Shown: in pieces, positions 12,010 to 20,660 of the stretch | How the letters are laid out: each line of letters opens with the position of its first letter | How positions within the stretch are numbered: position 1 is the stretch's first letter | Assembly: GCF_018882095.1 (NCBI RefSeq) | Contig: NZ_JACVPD010000002.1 | Span: forward strand, 1 to 64,000 | Origin: Polynucleobacter sp. CS-Odin-A6 | GTDB lineage: Bacteria > Pseudomonadota > Gammaproteobacteria > Burkholderiales > Burkholderiaceae | DNA: 64,000 bases | Direction of reading: 5' to 3' | Notes under the pieces: generated by a model | Databases searched by the model: none | What the model saw: only the letters and a program-made list of their open reading frames with translations | What the model was told of the DNA's origin: nothing | Position numbers and translations under genes: made by a program

Positions 12010-12546
12010 ATGAGTTACGACAAGGTCAGCCCCGGGAAAAAAATCCCAGAAATCTTCAATGTCATTATTGAGATCCCCATGAATGCGGATCCAGTGAAAT
12101 ACGAGGTTGATAAAGACAGTGGTTGTTTGTTCGTCGATCGCTTTATGGGTACAGCAATGCACTATCCATGCAACTACGGTTACATTCCGCGTACGATTGC
12201 TGGTGACGGCGATCCTGTTGATGTTCTCGTCATTACTCCATTCGCTCTGGTTCCAGGCTCAGTCATTAGCTGTCGCGCTATTGGCATGTTAGAGATGGAA
12301 GATGAAGGCGGACAGGATGCGAAGTTGTTGGCTGTTCCAGAAGACAAGATTTTGTCGATCTATAAGCATTTACAAAAACCTGAGGATGTCAACGAACTAC
12401 TCTTGAACCAAATCCAGCACTTCTTCGAACACTACAAAGATCTTGAAAAAGGGAAGTGGGTCAAAGTAAAAGGCTGGACAGGTGTTGCCGGTGCCCATCA
12501 GGAAATTTTGAGTGGCATCGAAGGCTACGCTCAGTCACAAAAATAA
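12010..12546 (+). CDS. ppa: Inorganic pyrophosphatase, family I
   Basis: A 178-residue cytoplasmic enzyme hydrolysing pyrophosphate to two phosphates and so pulling biosynthetic reactions forward. The family signature DGDPVD is at residues 66-71, with HYPCNYGYIPRT before it and the conserved KGKWVKVKGW near the C-terminus. The start has GGAG 6 nt upstream. nadE, whose synthetase reaction releases pyrophosphate, begins 23 bp downstream on the same strand, so the two are probably co-transcribed. Confidence 0.97.
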   Translation: MSYDKVSPGKKIPEIFNVIIEIPMNADPVKYEVDKDSGCLFVDRFMGTAMHYPCNYGYIPRTIAGDGDPVDVLVITPFALVPGSVISCRAIGMLEMEDEGGQDAKLLAVPEDKILSIYKHLQKPEDVNELLLNQIQHFFEHYKDLEKGKWVKVKGWTGVAGAHQEILSGIEGYAQSQK

Positions 12547-12569
12547 TTAAGCAACTATTGGAGCAATCA

Positions 12570-14195
12570 TTGGGAGTGAGCTCGCAAACAATCGCCTTGG
12601 CGCAAATGAACCCTCTGTTAGGTGATTTGCCTGGTAATGCCCGTCTCATCTCTCAAGCTGCGGCCGATGCTTATGCACAAGGCGCAAATCTACTACTAAC
12701 ACCAGAGCTTTCACTCACTGGATACCCACCAGAAGATCTACTCTTACGCCCTGCTTTTATTGAGGCTGCAGAGCGTGAGCTGAGCTCTTTAATGCTAGCG
12801 CTCCAGAAATTCCCTGGTCTGATTGTTATTGTTGGCCATCCCAAAAGAACGACCAGCGGTTTACAAAACTACGCGTCTGTTCTGCGCGATGGAAAAGTCA
12901 TTGCTGGCTACGCAAAACAAGAATTGCCTAATCACGAAGTATTTGATGAAGTGCGGTATTTCACAGCAGGTAATGAAGCCTGTGTATTTGAAAATGCCGG
13001 CATCCAATATGGACTTATTCTCTGCGAAGATGCCTGGCATACAGCCCCTGCTAAACAAGCTCATGCTGCTGGAGCACAAGTGTTATTGGTTCTCAACGCA
13101 TCCCCCTATCATCTCCAAAAAGAAACTTTACGCATTGAAGTTCTGCGCAAGCATATTGCACTAACGAAGATGCCTTTGGTGTATGTCAATGCCGTTGGCG
13201 GTCAAGATGAACTCGTTTTTGATGGTGGATCTTTTGCACTGAATAGTGCAGGCAAAGTAGTTATGACGATGCCTCAATTTGAAACCGCTCTTGGCTTGGT
13301 TAATGTCAATGCATCTGCCGATCTAGAACAAGGATCTCTAGTGGCAACCTTAAGCGTAGAAGCCCAGGCTTATCAAGCGCTAGTTTTAGGTGTGCGGGAC
13401 TATGTTCAAAAGAATCACTTTCCCGGAGTCATTATTGGCCTCTCTGGAGGTATTGACTCTGCATTAGTACTAGCTGTTGCCGTGGATGCCCTAGGTGCCG
13501 ATCGTGTGCGAACTGTCATGATGGCCTCTCGCTATACCGCTGAAATTTCTTGGCTTGATGCTAGAGAAATGGCGAAGAATCTTCAGGTTCAATACGATGA
13601 GATTCCGATTGGCGAACCAGTAGACGCCTTAGAAAAATCTTTAGCAGAGCAATTTAAAGGTTTGAAACTAGATGCTACGGAGGAGAATATTCAGGCACGG
13701 GTACGTGGCACTCTGCTGATGGCGCTCTCTAATAAAACGGGTCGCCTGGTTCTGACTACAGGCAATAAAAGTGAGATGGCTGTAGGCTACTGCACCTTAT
13801 ATGGTGATATGGCTGGTGGTTTTGCCGTCATTAAGGATATCGCTAAGACTTTAGTCTATCGCCTATGCGCCTACCGTAATAGCATTACCCCCATTATTCC
13901 GGAGCGAATCCTGACGCGTGCCCCTTCCGCCGAATTGCGCCCTGATCAAACTGATCAAGATAGCCTCCCTTCCTATGAAATATTGGACGGCATCGTTGAG
14001 CGTTACATAGAGCAAAACCAGTCCATCACCCAAATCATTGCTGCCGGCTTTGATGCTGAAAGCGTTGAAAAGGTTACCCGCCTCATAAAGCTCAATGAAT
14101 ATAAGCGCCGACAGGCACCTCCAGGTGTCCGGGTAACTACTCGCGCTTTTGGGCGCGACTGGCGCTATCCTATTACTTCACAATTTAGAGCCTAA
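12570..14195 (+). CDS. nadE: Glutamine-dependent NAD+ synthetase
   Basis: A 541-residue two-domain enzyme making NAD+ from deamido-NAD+. The N-terminal nitrilase-like glutaminase has TPELSLTGYPPEDLL, the lysine region AKQELPNHEVFDE and the cysteine in LILCEDAWH. The C-terminal synthetase has the PP-loop SGGIDSAL and GNKSEMAVGY. I choose TTG 12570-12572 as start: GGAG lies 6 nt before it, and no in-frame ATG occurs until inside the first strand. GTG at 12576 is an alternative. It follows ppa and precedes glnB on the same strand. Confidence 0.93.
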   Translation: MGVSSQTIALAQMNPLLGDLPGNARLISQAAADAYAQGANLLLTPELSLTGYPPEDLLLRPAFIEAAERELSSLMLALQKFPGLIVIVGHPKRTTSGLQNYASVLRDGKVIAGYAKQELPNHEVFDEVRYFTAGNEACVFENAGIQYGLILCEDAWHTAPAKQAHAAGAQVLLVLNASPYHLQKETLRIEVLRKHIALTKMPLVYVNAVGGQDELVFDGGSFALNSAGKVVMTMPQFETALGLVNVNASADLEQGSLVATLSVEAQAYQALVLGVRDYVQKNHFPGVIIGLSGGIDSALVLAVAVDALGADRVRTVMMASRYTAEISWLDAREMAKNLQVQYDEIPIGEPVDALEKSLAEQFKGLKLDATEENIQARVRGTLLMALSNKTGRLVLTTGNKSEMAVGYCTLYGDMAGGFAVIKDIAKTLVYRLCAYRNSITPIIPERILTRAPSAELRPDQTDQDSLPSYEILDGIVERYIEQNQSITQIIAAGFDAESVEKVTRLIKLNEYKRRQAPPGVRVTTRAFGRDWRYPITSQFRA

Positions 14196-14256
14196 GCAGC
14201 CCCAATGGGGGTTTTAGGGCATTTGGTAAGAGATCTAGGTATGATTACCTTATTAA

Positions 14257-14604
<348 letters not shown>

Positions 14605-14620
14605 AAACCGCCATCACCAT

Positions 14621-14645
14621 GCGCTAATCCTTTTAGGGTTAGCGC
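14621..14645. terminator. Hairpin shared by the convergent glnB and rodZ-like gene ends
   Basis: GCGCTAA-CC...GG-TTAGCGC forms a strong stem that overlaps the last bases of the minus-strand gene. No T-run follows on either strand, so it may act as a transcript-end stabiliser more than an intrinsic terminator. Confidence 0.45.
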
Positions 14646-15703
14646 AATTGAGAATCCGACCGATCTGTAGGTGGAGCCGCTATCTCAGAAGCTTCCAAAA
14701 TCAATGTTTTAGTGTTGGGATTTGACGGGCGTACTTTTACCCCCTGGAAAAATACATCCATCTGACTCAAGCCATCTGTCAGCACCTTAAACGGCGGCTT
14801 ACCATTAAACGATATCCCCACTCCCGGCTCAAGGAGTTTATTTTGAGTCTTACCGGAAGCATCCACTACACAAATAACTTGCTGAGATTTAGTCTGTACG
14901 TAAACCACATTGGCTGGTTTTCGAGCCGCCTCTGGCTTAAAGCTGGTACCCCCTTCCTCTGAAGGGCAAACGCCAGAGGTGCCTGCAGCAACCACTGAGA
15001 CCGGCGCTACTTCTACCGGCGCCACTGCGGGGGGCGACTCAACTGGCGTCGCTACGGACGGTGGGGCAGGCTCATTGATTTCTTCTTTTACGAGGATTAT
15101 TTCCTCTGGCTTATCTGCGAAAAATAAAGGTCGCAAATTAATAACTGCAAAAACCCCAGCGGCAAGTACGCTGAACCAAAGAAAAAGTGTGTTTTGCGAA
15201 CTGGATTTTGACTTGCTTGCTGCTCTGGTGAATGGCACTTCTTTGGCTTGCACTTTTGTAACAGGCTCTTTTTTTTCTTCTGCAATTACCATCGTGGGTA
15301 ACTGAGTCTCCTCCGCCCGCTCTTTGATTTCAAGGGCATCTTTAACTACATCTACCTCACTGGCCAACATCTTTTCAACCTGAAGATCCTGAGGATTCTT
15401 TATTAACTTAGCCTCTGCAATCGGAAGCTCCTCTTGGCTTGCATTAAATTTTTGCGGCACTTGTGAGCTATCGTCGAATGCATCCGCATCATTTAGCTTA
15501 AGGAGCCTTGCTACCTTCTTGGCAGCGGTGACTTTAATCTGTTCGCTATAAAAAGAACTCGTTCCACCATTTTCAATTTGCTCAATTTGACGAGTCGATA
15601 GACAGGCCATGCCGCCGAGTACTTTTGTGCTTAGGCCAAGGCTCTCTCGAGCCTTGATAAAGGCTTCTTTACGAATCTCGGGAGGCTTAGAGTGGATGGT
15701 CAC
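14639..15703 (-). CDS. RodZ-like membrane protein with N-terminal helix-turn-helix
   Basis: A 354-residue protein with a Cro/Xre-like helix-turn-helix (about residues 10-70, LSTRQIEQIENG), a charged linker, one membrane segment near 175-195 (LFLWFSVLAAGVFAVINL), a proline/valine-rich periplasmic linker (about 210-240), and a C-terminal domain with GVGISFNGKPPFKV typical of the RodZ C-terminal (DUF4115) fold. RodZ couples MreB to the wall elongation complex. Only the family resemblance is seen here; a second, canonical rodZ may exist elsewhere. It shares its strand with the response-regulator gene 62 bp upstream. Confidence 0.65.
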   Translation of the reverse strand: MTIHSKPPEIRKEAFIKARESLGLSTKVLGGMACLSTRQIEQIENGGTSSFYSEQIKVTAAKKVARLLKLNDADAFDDSSQVPQKFNASQEELPIAEAKLIKNPQDLQVEKMLASEVDVVKDALEIKERAEETQLPTMVIAEEKKEPVTKVQAKEVPFTRAASKSKSSSQNTLFLWFSVLAAGVFAVINLRPLFFADKPEEIILVKEEINEPAPPSVATPVESPPAVAPVEVAPVSVVAAGTSGVCPSEEGGTSFKPEAARKPANVVYVQTKSQQVICVVDASGKTQNKLLEPGVGISFNGKPPFKVLTDGLSQMDVFFQGVKVRPSNPNTKTLILEASEIAAPPTDRSDSQLR

Positions 15704-15765
15704 AGGAGTAACTTATTTATAAGAATATTAATCGTTGTTGAGAATCTAACATACTATTATTGCTA

Positions 15766-16404
15766 TTAATTCAACAGCCTATGATCTTGAATATTTTCAA
15801 GATCAGATTCAAGGTACTTTGTAACCAACGTTTGAACTGACTCTACATTCATCTTATCCATGACTCTAGATTTATGAACCTTAATCGTGGCATCCGTTGT
15901 CCCCAGTTTGACGGCAATATCCTTGTTCAGTAAGCCCTTGACTAGCCAAAAGCATACCTCCCTCTCCCTCGGAGTCAATGTGGCATAGCTCTTTTTCGTC
16001 TCCACTTCCTTGGAAATACGTTTGAGCTGACGGCTATCCAACTCCAAAGCATCGGCGACCGCTTTTAATAAATCCTCAATATTGAATGGCTTGAAGAGGA
16101 AATCAACAGCCCCCTGTTTAAGGCTTTTCACAATCTGATGGGGATGGCTCTGCCCACTAATGAACACAATCGGAGTCTTACGCCCAATTTTCAGCAATGT
16201 TTCTTGCAAATCCAATCCCGATTGATCTGGCATTTGCATATCTAACAAAATGACTGCCGGCGCTACAGGCAAGGAATCTTCGATAAATGTCTGTGCCGAG
16301 GAAAAATCTTCAACAATGTAACCCACCTCTCTCAACATCCTCCCCAAAGAGGCGCGCATCGAGTCATCGTCGTCAATTAAGTAGATGTGACCAAGTTTAG
16401 ACAT
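15766..16404 (-). CDS. FixJ/NarL-type response regulator
   Basis: A 212-residue two-domain regulator. The receiver has the acidic pocket (DDDD, residues 11-14), phospho-acceptor Asp55 in LLDMQMPD and Lys105 in FKPF. The C-terminal LuxR-type DNA-binding domain starts at LTPREREV and contains NKDIAVKLGTTDATIKVHKSRV. The layout matches FixJ-like transcription factors. No sensor kinase is adjacent, so its partner is unknown. It is transcribed toward the RodZ-like gene, and ilvD diverges upstream across 227 bp with A/T-rich sequence. Confidence 0.88.
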   Translation of the reverse strand: MSKLGHIYLIDDDDSMRASLGRMLREVGYIVEDFSSAQTFIEDSLPVAPAVILLDMQMPDQSGLDLQETLLKIGRKTPIVFISGQSHPHQIVKSLKQGAVDFLFKPFNIEDLLKAVADALELDSRQLKRISKEVETKKSYATLTPREREVCFWLVKGLLNKDIAVKLGTTDATIKVHKSRVMDKMNVESVQTLVTKYLESDLENIQDHRLLN

Positions 16405-16631
16405 TGAATTTAAAGGAAAAGGTAATAAAAACAGAATGTAATGCAGTTTTTTTTGAAAGGATATTAGCTTTTAAGCTAACAGAAGGAATAATGATTCAAT
16501 TAAATCAAATCATATTCTTATTGCAGCGCACCAATAAATAGCTAAAGGCTTCTTATAAACCTCTGCATTTCCCCTTCTATCGCGGCACAATAGAGGTTTT
16601 CGACAAATTATTCTCTGGAGTCCAAATCAGC

Positions 16632-18320
16632 ATGAAACGCCTCAATGAACGCTCACGCAATGTCACCGAAGGGGTTGCCCGCGCACCCAATCGCTCAATG
16701 TATTACGCCATGGGCTATCAGGAGAACGATTTCGTCAAACCCATGGTCGGCGTGGCAAATGGCCATTCCACCATCACTCCATGCAATAGTGGGCTACAGC
16801 AGCTAGCAGATGCAGCAGTGATTGCCCTAGAAGAGGCTGGTGCTAAATCGCAAGTATTTGGTGTGCCAACTGTTTCTGATGGCATTGGTATGGGCACTGA
16901 GGGCATGAAGTATTCCCTTGTCTCCCGCGAAGTCATTGCCGATAGCATTGAGACTTGCGTCAACGGCTTATGGCAGGATGGCGTAGTCGTGATTGGTGGT
17001 TGCGATAAAAATATGCCGGGCGGCATGATGGCAATGGCCCGCACCAATGTCCCGAGTATTTATGTTTATGGTGGCACCATTAAGCCAGGTCATTACAAAG
17101 GCAAGGATCTCAATATTGTTTCCGCTTTTGAAGCCGTTGGTGAATTTACCTCGGGACGTTTGAACGAGGAAGATCTCAAGGGTGTTGAACAAAATGCGTG
17201 CCCAGGTAGCGGCTCTTGTGGCGGTATGTATACAGCCAATACGATGAGCTCTTCATTTGAAGCCCTAGGAATGAGCCTGCCCTACTCCTCCACCATGTCC
17301 AACGTAGATGCCGAGAAAGTGGCTAGTGCGCACGAGTCAGCAAAGGTTCTAGTTGAGGCAATTAAAAACAATTTACGTCCACGCGACATCATCACCAAAA
17401 AATCTATTGAGAATGCGGTCAGCGTGATCATGGCGGTTGGTGGCTCTACCAATGCCGTATTGCATTACCTAGCGATTACCAGCGCCGCGGAAATTGATTG
17501 GACGATTGATGACTTTGAGCGCATTCGTAAACGTGTTCCCGTCATTGCGGATATGAAACCCTCCGGCCAGTATTTAGCAACCGATCTTCACCAAGCTGGT
17601 GGTATTCCACAAGTGATGAAGATTTTGCTAGATGGTGGACTGTTGCATGGCGACTGCATGACAATCACCGGCAAAACGATTGCTGAAGTACTAAAAGATG
17701 TTCCATCTACACCGCGTGCAGATCAAAAAGTCATTCGCACTTTAGATAATCCAATGTACAAGCAGGGTCACTTGGCTATCCTTAAAGGCAATATCTCCCC
17801 AGAAGGTTGCGTAGCGAAAATTACTGGTCTCAAGAACCCATCGATTACTGGCCCTGCCCGTGTATTTGATTCTGAGGATGACGCCATGGCTGCCATCATG
17901 GCGCAAAAGATCAAAGATGGTGATGTGATGGTCATTCGTTACGAAGGCCCCAAAGGCGGTCCTGGCATGCGCGAGATGCTCGCTCCTACCTCAGCCCTAG
18001 TTGGTCAAGGTTTAGGCGAGACAGTCGGTCTGATTACCGATGGGCGCTTCTCTGGCGGCACCTGGGGTATGGTGGTTGGTCACGTAGCACCTGAGGCATT
18101 TGTAGGTGGTGTGATTGCATTGATTCACGAAGGGGACTCCGTGACAATCGATGCTCATAAGCTGCTGATTCAATTGAACGTGAGTGATGAAGAAATCGCA
18201 AAGCGTCGCGCCGCTTGGGTACAACCTAAGCCACGCTACACCCGCGGCTTGCTAGCGAAATATGCCCGTCTTGCAAGCAGCGCTAGTAAAGGTGCGGTAA
18301 CCGATCTCAATTTAGATTGA
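16632..18320 (+). CDS. ilvD: Dihydroxy-acid dehydratase
   Basis: A 562-residue Fe-S enzyme of valine, isoleucine, leucine and pantothenate synthesis. The cluster cysteines are at 51 (TPCNSG), 124 ([10 protein letters not shown]) and 196 ([14 protein letters not shown]), and [14 protein letters not shown] marks the C-terminal domain. The cysteine pattern and length match the shorter IlvD class. GGAG lies 11 nt before the ATG. It stands alone, with its own terminator. Confidence 0.98.
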   Translation: MKRLNERSRNVTEGVARAPNRSMYYAMGYQENDFVKPMVGVANGHSTITPCNSGLQQLADAAVIALEEAGAKSQVFGVPTVSDGIGMGTEGMKYSLVSREVIADSIETCVNGLWQDGVVVIGGCDKNMPGGMMAMARTNVPSIYVYGGTIKPGHYKGKDLNIVSAFEAVGEFTSGRLNEEDLKGVEQNACPGSGSCGGMYTANTMSSSFEALGMSLPYSSTMSNVDAEKVASAHESAKVLVEAIKNNLRPRDIITKKSIENAVSVIMAVGGSTNAVLHYLAITSAAEIDWTIDDFERIRKRVPVIADMKPSGQYLATDLHQAGGIPQVMKILLDGGLLHGDCMTITGKTIAEVLKDVPSTPRADQKVIRTLDNPMYKQGHLAILKGNISPEGCVAKITGLKNPSITGPARVFDSEDDAMAAIMAQKIKDGDVMVIRYEGPKGGPGMREMLAPTSALVGQGLGETVGLITDGRFSGGTWGMVVGHVAPEAFVGGVIALIHEGDSVTIDAHKLLIQLNVSDEEIAKRRAAWVQPKPRYTRGLLAKYARLASSASKGAVTDLNLD

Positions 18321-18352
18321 AGCTTGAAATACTAAATCAGCGGCATTAAAAC

Positions 18353-18387
18353 AAAAGCCTCTTAGTCGCAAGACCTAGAGGCTTTTT
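18353..18387 (+). terminator. Intrinsic terminator after ilvD
   Basis: AAAGCCTCTTAG and CTAGAGGCTTTTTT flank a 10-nt loop, about 30 bp after the stop; the stem ends in six T. Confidence 0.85.
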
Positions 18388-18419
18388 TAATACCAAAGAC
18401 TACAGACTCAGGAGAAAGC

Positions 18420-18893
18420 CTAGTGCTTCATCGCCCCGCCGTGAGCACCCATGGCATTCACAGGCAGTTTCACTTCCACTTCACCAGCTTTAGCAAACTT
18501 GAGCTTGAGTGGCACAGTCTCACCAGCAGCCAAAGGAGCCTTAATGTTCATGAACATTAAATGCATACCACCGGGCTTTAACTCAACAGCGCCACCTGCT
18601 GGCACGGCAATATCTTTCACTTGGCGCATTTTCATGACATTGCCCTCCATTGCCATTTCATGCAATTGCACTTCGCTAGCCACTGGTGAGCTAGCGGATA
18701 GCAACTGGTCGGCGTTACTACCCTTGTTTTCAATCTTCATAAACCCGCCCGCAGCCATTTGGCCAGGAACAGTAGAGCGGGTATAGGCGTTCTCAATTTT
18801 GATTGCGTTGACAGAAGCGCTCTGCGCAAATACAGACCCGCTTAAGGTGATACCCATTGCCACACAGATGGTAACGAATACATTTGATTTCAT
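18420..18893 (-). CDS. Periplasmic PCu(A)C copper chaperone
   Basis: A 157-residue secreted protein with a signal peptide cut after SVFA (about residue 23). It carries the complete copper site of the PCu(A)C family: His78, Met89, His111 and Met113 with the exact H-x10-M-x21-H-x-M spacing. These chaperones hand Cu(I) to cytochrome oxidase. The start at 18893 has AGGGGAG 7 nt upstream; an upstream in-frame ATG at 18938 would spoil the signal peptide. It is the last gene of the copper-type cluster, 46 bp after the TlpA-like gene. Confidence 0.93.
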   Translation of the reverse strand: MKSNVFVTICVAMGITLSGSVFAQSASVNAIKIENAYTRSTVPGQMAAGGFMKIENKGSNADQLLSASSPVASEVQLHEMAMEGNVMKMRQVKDIAVPAGGAVELKPGGMHLMFMNIKAPLAAGETVPLKLKFAKAGEVEVKLPVNAMGAHGGAMKH

Positions 18894-18939
18894 ATTAAAA
18901 CTCCCCTGGTTATTCTTTAACAATGACATCTTAGACAAC

Positions 18940-19413
18940 TTAAGTACCCTTACTTAAGAAACTTTGTAGCATCTGAAAATCAATTAAGCCAGTCTTTCTG
19001 GACGACTTACCATTCTGATCGATCAGAATAGTGATTGGCGTTTCACCCTGCCATTTCGGATCGATTTCATAACGCACACGCTCATCAAATGCTGAAGCAA
19101 TATAGTAATTATTTTCTCGCTCAAGCCCTGCTTTACTCAGCATTTTTTTTATTGCATTAGGAGAAACATCATCTACCTGAATAAAGATTACCTTGGCACC
19201 TGGATGACGCTTTAAAAAACTACCCCATTGTGGCATTTCCTTAACGCAAGCGGGACAGGTAACACCCCAAAAATGAATCGCTACTGGCGTACCTAGTGAG
19301 CTCTTAACCCCAGCCCAATCACCGCTTTGATAAGGCTTTAGGTTGAAGGTATCTGCTAATGCCGGACCAGCTATTGACAGCAGCATCAGGCAGATCATTA
19401 AATACTTTTTCAT
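18940..19413 (-). CDS. TlpA-like periplasmic thioredoxin-fold protein
   Basis: A 157-residue protein with a signal peptide (cut after PALA, residue 20), a thioredoxin fold and the active site CPAC at residues 53-56 (HFWGVTCPAC). The cis-proline region is TPITILID. TlpA/ScoI-type reductases keep copper-binding cysteines reduced during oxidase assembly. Its start overlaps the stop of the sialidase-like gene by 4 bp (ATGA), so the two are translated together. The context with a PCu(A)C chaperone points to copper delivery. Confidence 0.85.
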   Translation of the reverse strand: MKKYLMICLMLLSIAGPALADTFNLKPYQSGDWAGVKSSLGTPVAIHFWGVTCPACVKEMPQWGSFLKRHPGAKVIFIQVDDVSPNAIKKMLSKAGLERENNYYIASAFDERVRYEIDPKWQGETPITILIDQNGKSSRKTGLIDFQMLQSFLSKGT

Positions 19414-20660
19414 TGCTTCTGTCCAATTTTAATAAGTTGATATCCATCGATCCGTGTAAGCCAAGACAACATGACATCCTCATGATGGCTCAACAATAAA
19501 GGATGATCGCTATATCCCGCTGTTCTGGAAATCAACCGGGGAGCACTCCAGGTCTTACCGTCATCCATGGAGTCTTTTGTATATATCGCTGAATAGGAAC
19601 CATCAAACTCTTTCCACACTAGCCAGACTTGACTGCCTGATGCCAACAAGTATGGCCTAGATACATTAGCCCCCTCTGAACCTATACGCACTGGCTTTGA
19701 GTAGCTTAAACCTTGATTACTCGAGTTCGCATAAAACACCCCAGAACGTTTGCTACCTTGTGTATACCAAGCCACATGAAACTTGCCTGTACCTGAAATA
19801 GCAATGGAGGGACCCTGATGAGGACAAGCATCTGTTTTCCAATCATCATCAGCCACTCTGCGGACTGACTCAGCCCCTGCATTGGCAATGACTTGCGTAG
19901 CGTGGTCTCGAATGCCTCCAGGAAAAATAGCGCGATAGGCAACCACGGGCTGACCCTTAGGATCTAGGCTCACACCAATGCGGCAACATTCACAACTACT
20001 GTCATTAGCAATACGTTCGGTCTGAAAAGTCTTGCCACCATCCCCTGAAAAAGCATAGGCAATTGACCCGCCAAGACGCTTCTCACCACCCTGCTTAGCC
20101 ATAGCCACTAAACGCTTATCAATCCAGGAAATAAAGACAGATCCATCCGGCCTGATTAATGCCGAAGGAAAGCGCTGACTTGACCCATCTCGTACCAATG
20201 ATTCAGGGGCAGTAAAGGTTTTGCCGCCATCAACAGATCTAGCGGTATTGATTTGTGCATTCCAGTTAGCATCCTTAAAAAATGAGTACGCTAAAAATAC
20301 ATTGCCCTGTTGATTAACTAAGATTTGTGGGCGAGCATCAGCACCCGTGTCTAAAGATTTGCCATGCTCAGCAATTTTGACTTCAGATGAGAATGTTTTC
20401 CCAAGATCGGATGACTGAGCTACAGATACCACTCCATTAGCAGTCCATGCTAGCAATAGCTTGCCATCCCCAGTCAAAAAAGGAGTGGCAGCATTAGCGC
20501 ATTCCAAACCAAATCCAACACATGATGCTGGCTTTGTTGCGGAAGCACCAGCCATATGAGACGAATGATTCATTTGAGCCAATACAGAATCAAACGCAAC
20601 TAGGCCCAAAGCACTCATTAAGAGCATCTTGAGAACGAGGCTACAGGATGTATTAGTCAT
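19410..20660 (-). CDS. Secreted sialidase-like beta-propeller with Cys/His/Met motifs
   Basis: A 416-residue protein with a signal peptide (residues 1-28), then MNHSSHM at the mature N-terminus. Asp-box (BNR) repeats are at 83-90, 142-149, 205-212 and near 365 (S-x-D-x-G-K-T-F/W), as in sialidase-fold propellers. A CECC motif lies at 223-226 and a C-x6-C pair at 47/54. The sialidase catalytic arginine triad is not evident, so a carbohydrate enzyme is unlikely. Motif content and neighbours suggest copper handling. It starts on the last base of the receptor gene and overlaps the TlpA-like gene. Confidence 0.75.
   Translation of the reverse strand: MTNTSCSLVLKMLLMSALGLVAFDSVLAQMNHSSHMAGASATKPASCVGFGLECANAATPFLTGDGKLLLAWTANGVVSVAQSSDLGKTFSSEVKIAEHGKSLDTGADARPQILVNQQGNVFLAYSFFKDANWNAQINTARSVDGGKTFTAPESLVRDGSSQRFPSALIRPDGSVFISWIDKRLVAMAKQGGEKRLGGSIAYAFSGDGGKTFQTERIANDSSCECCRIGVSLDPKGQPVVAYRAIFPGGIRDHATQVIANAGAESVRRVADDDWKTDACPHQGPSIAISGTGKFHVAWYTQGSKRSGVFYANSSNQGLSYSKPVRIGSEGANVSRPYLLASGSQVWLVWKEFDGSYSAIYTKDSMDDGKTWSAPRLISRTAGYSDHPLLLSHHEDVMLSWLTRIDGYQLIKIGQKQ

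Noticed and set aside
19410-20660. True sialidase (neuraminidase) assignment
   Set aside because: Asp-box repeats are present, but the catalytic arginine triad and the sialidase FRIP-type motif are not evident, and the neighbours are metal-related.
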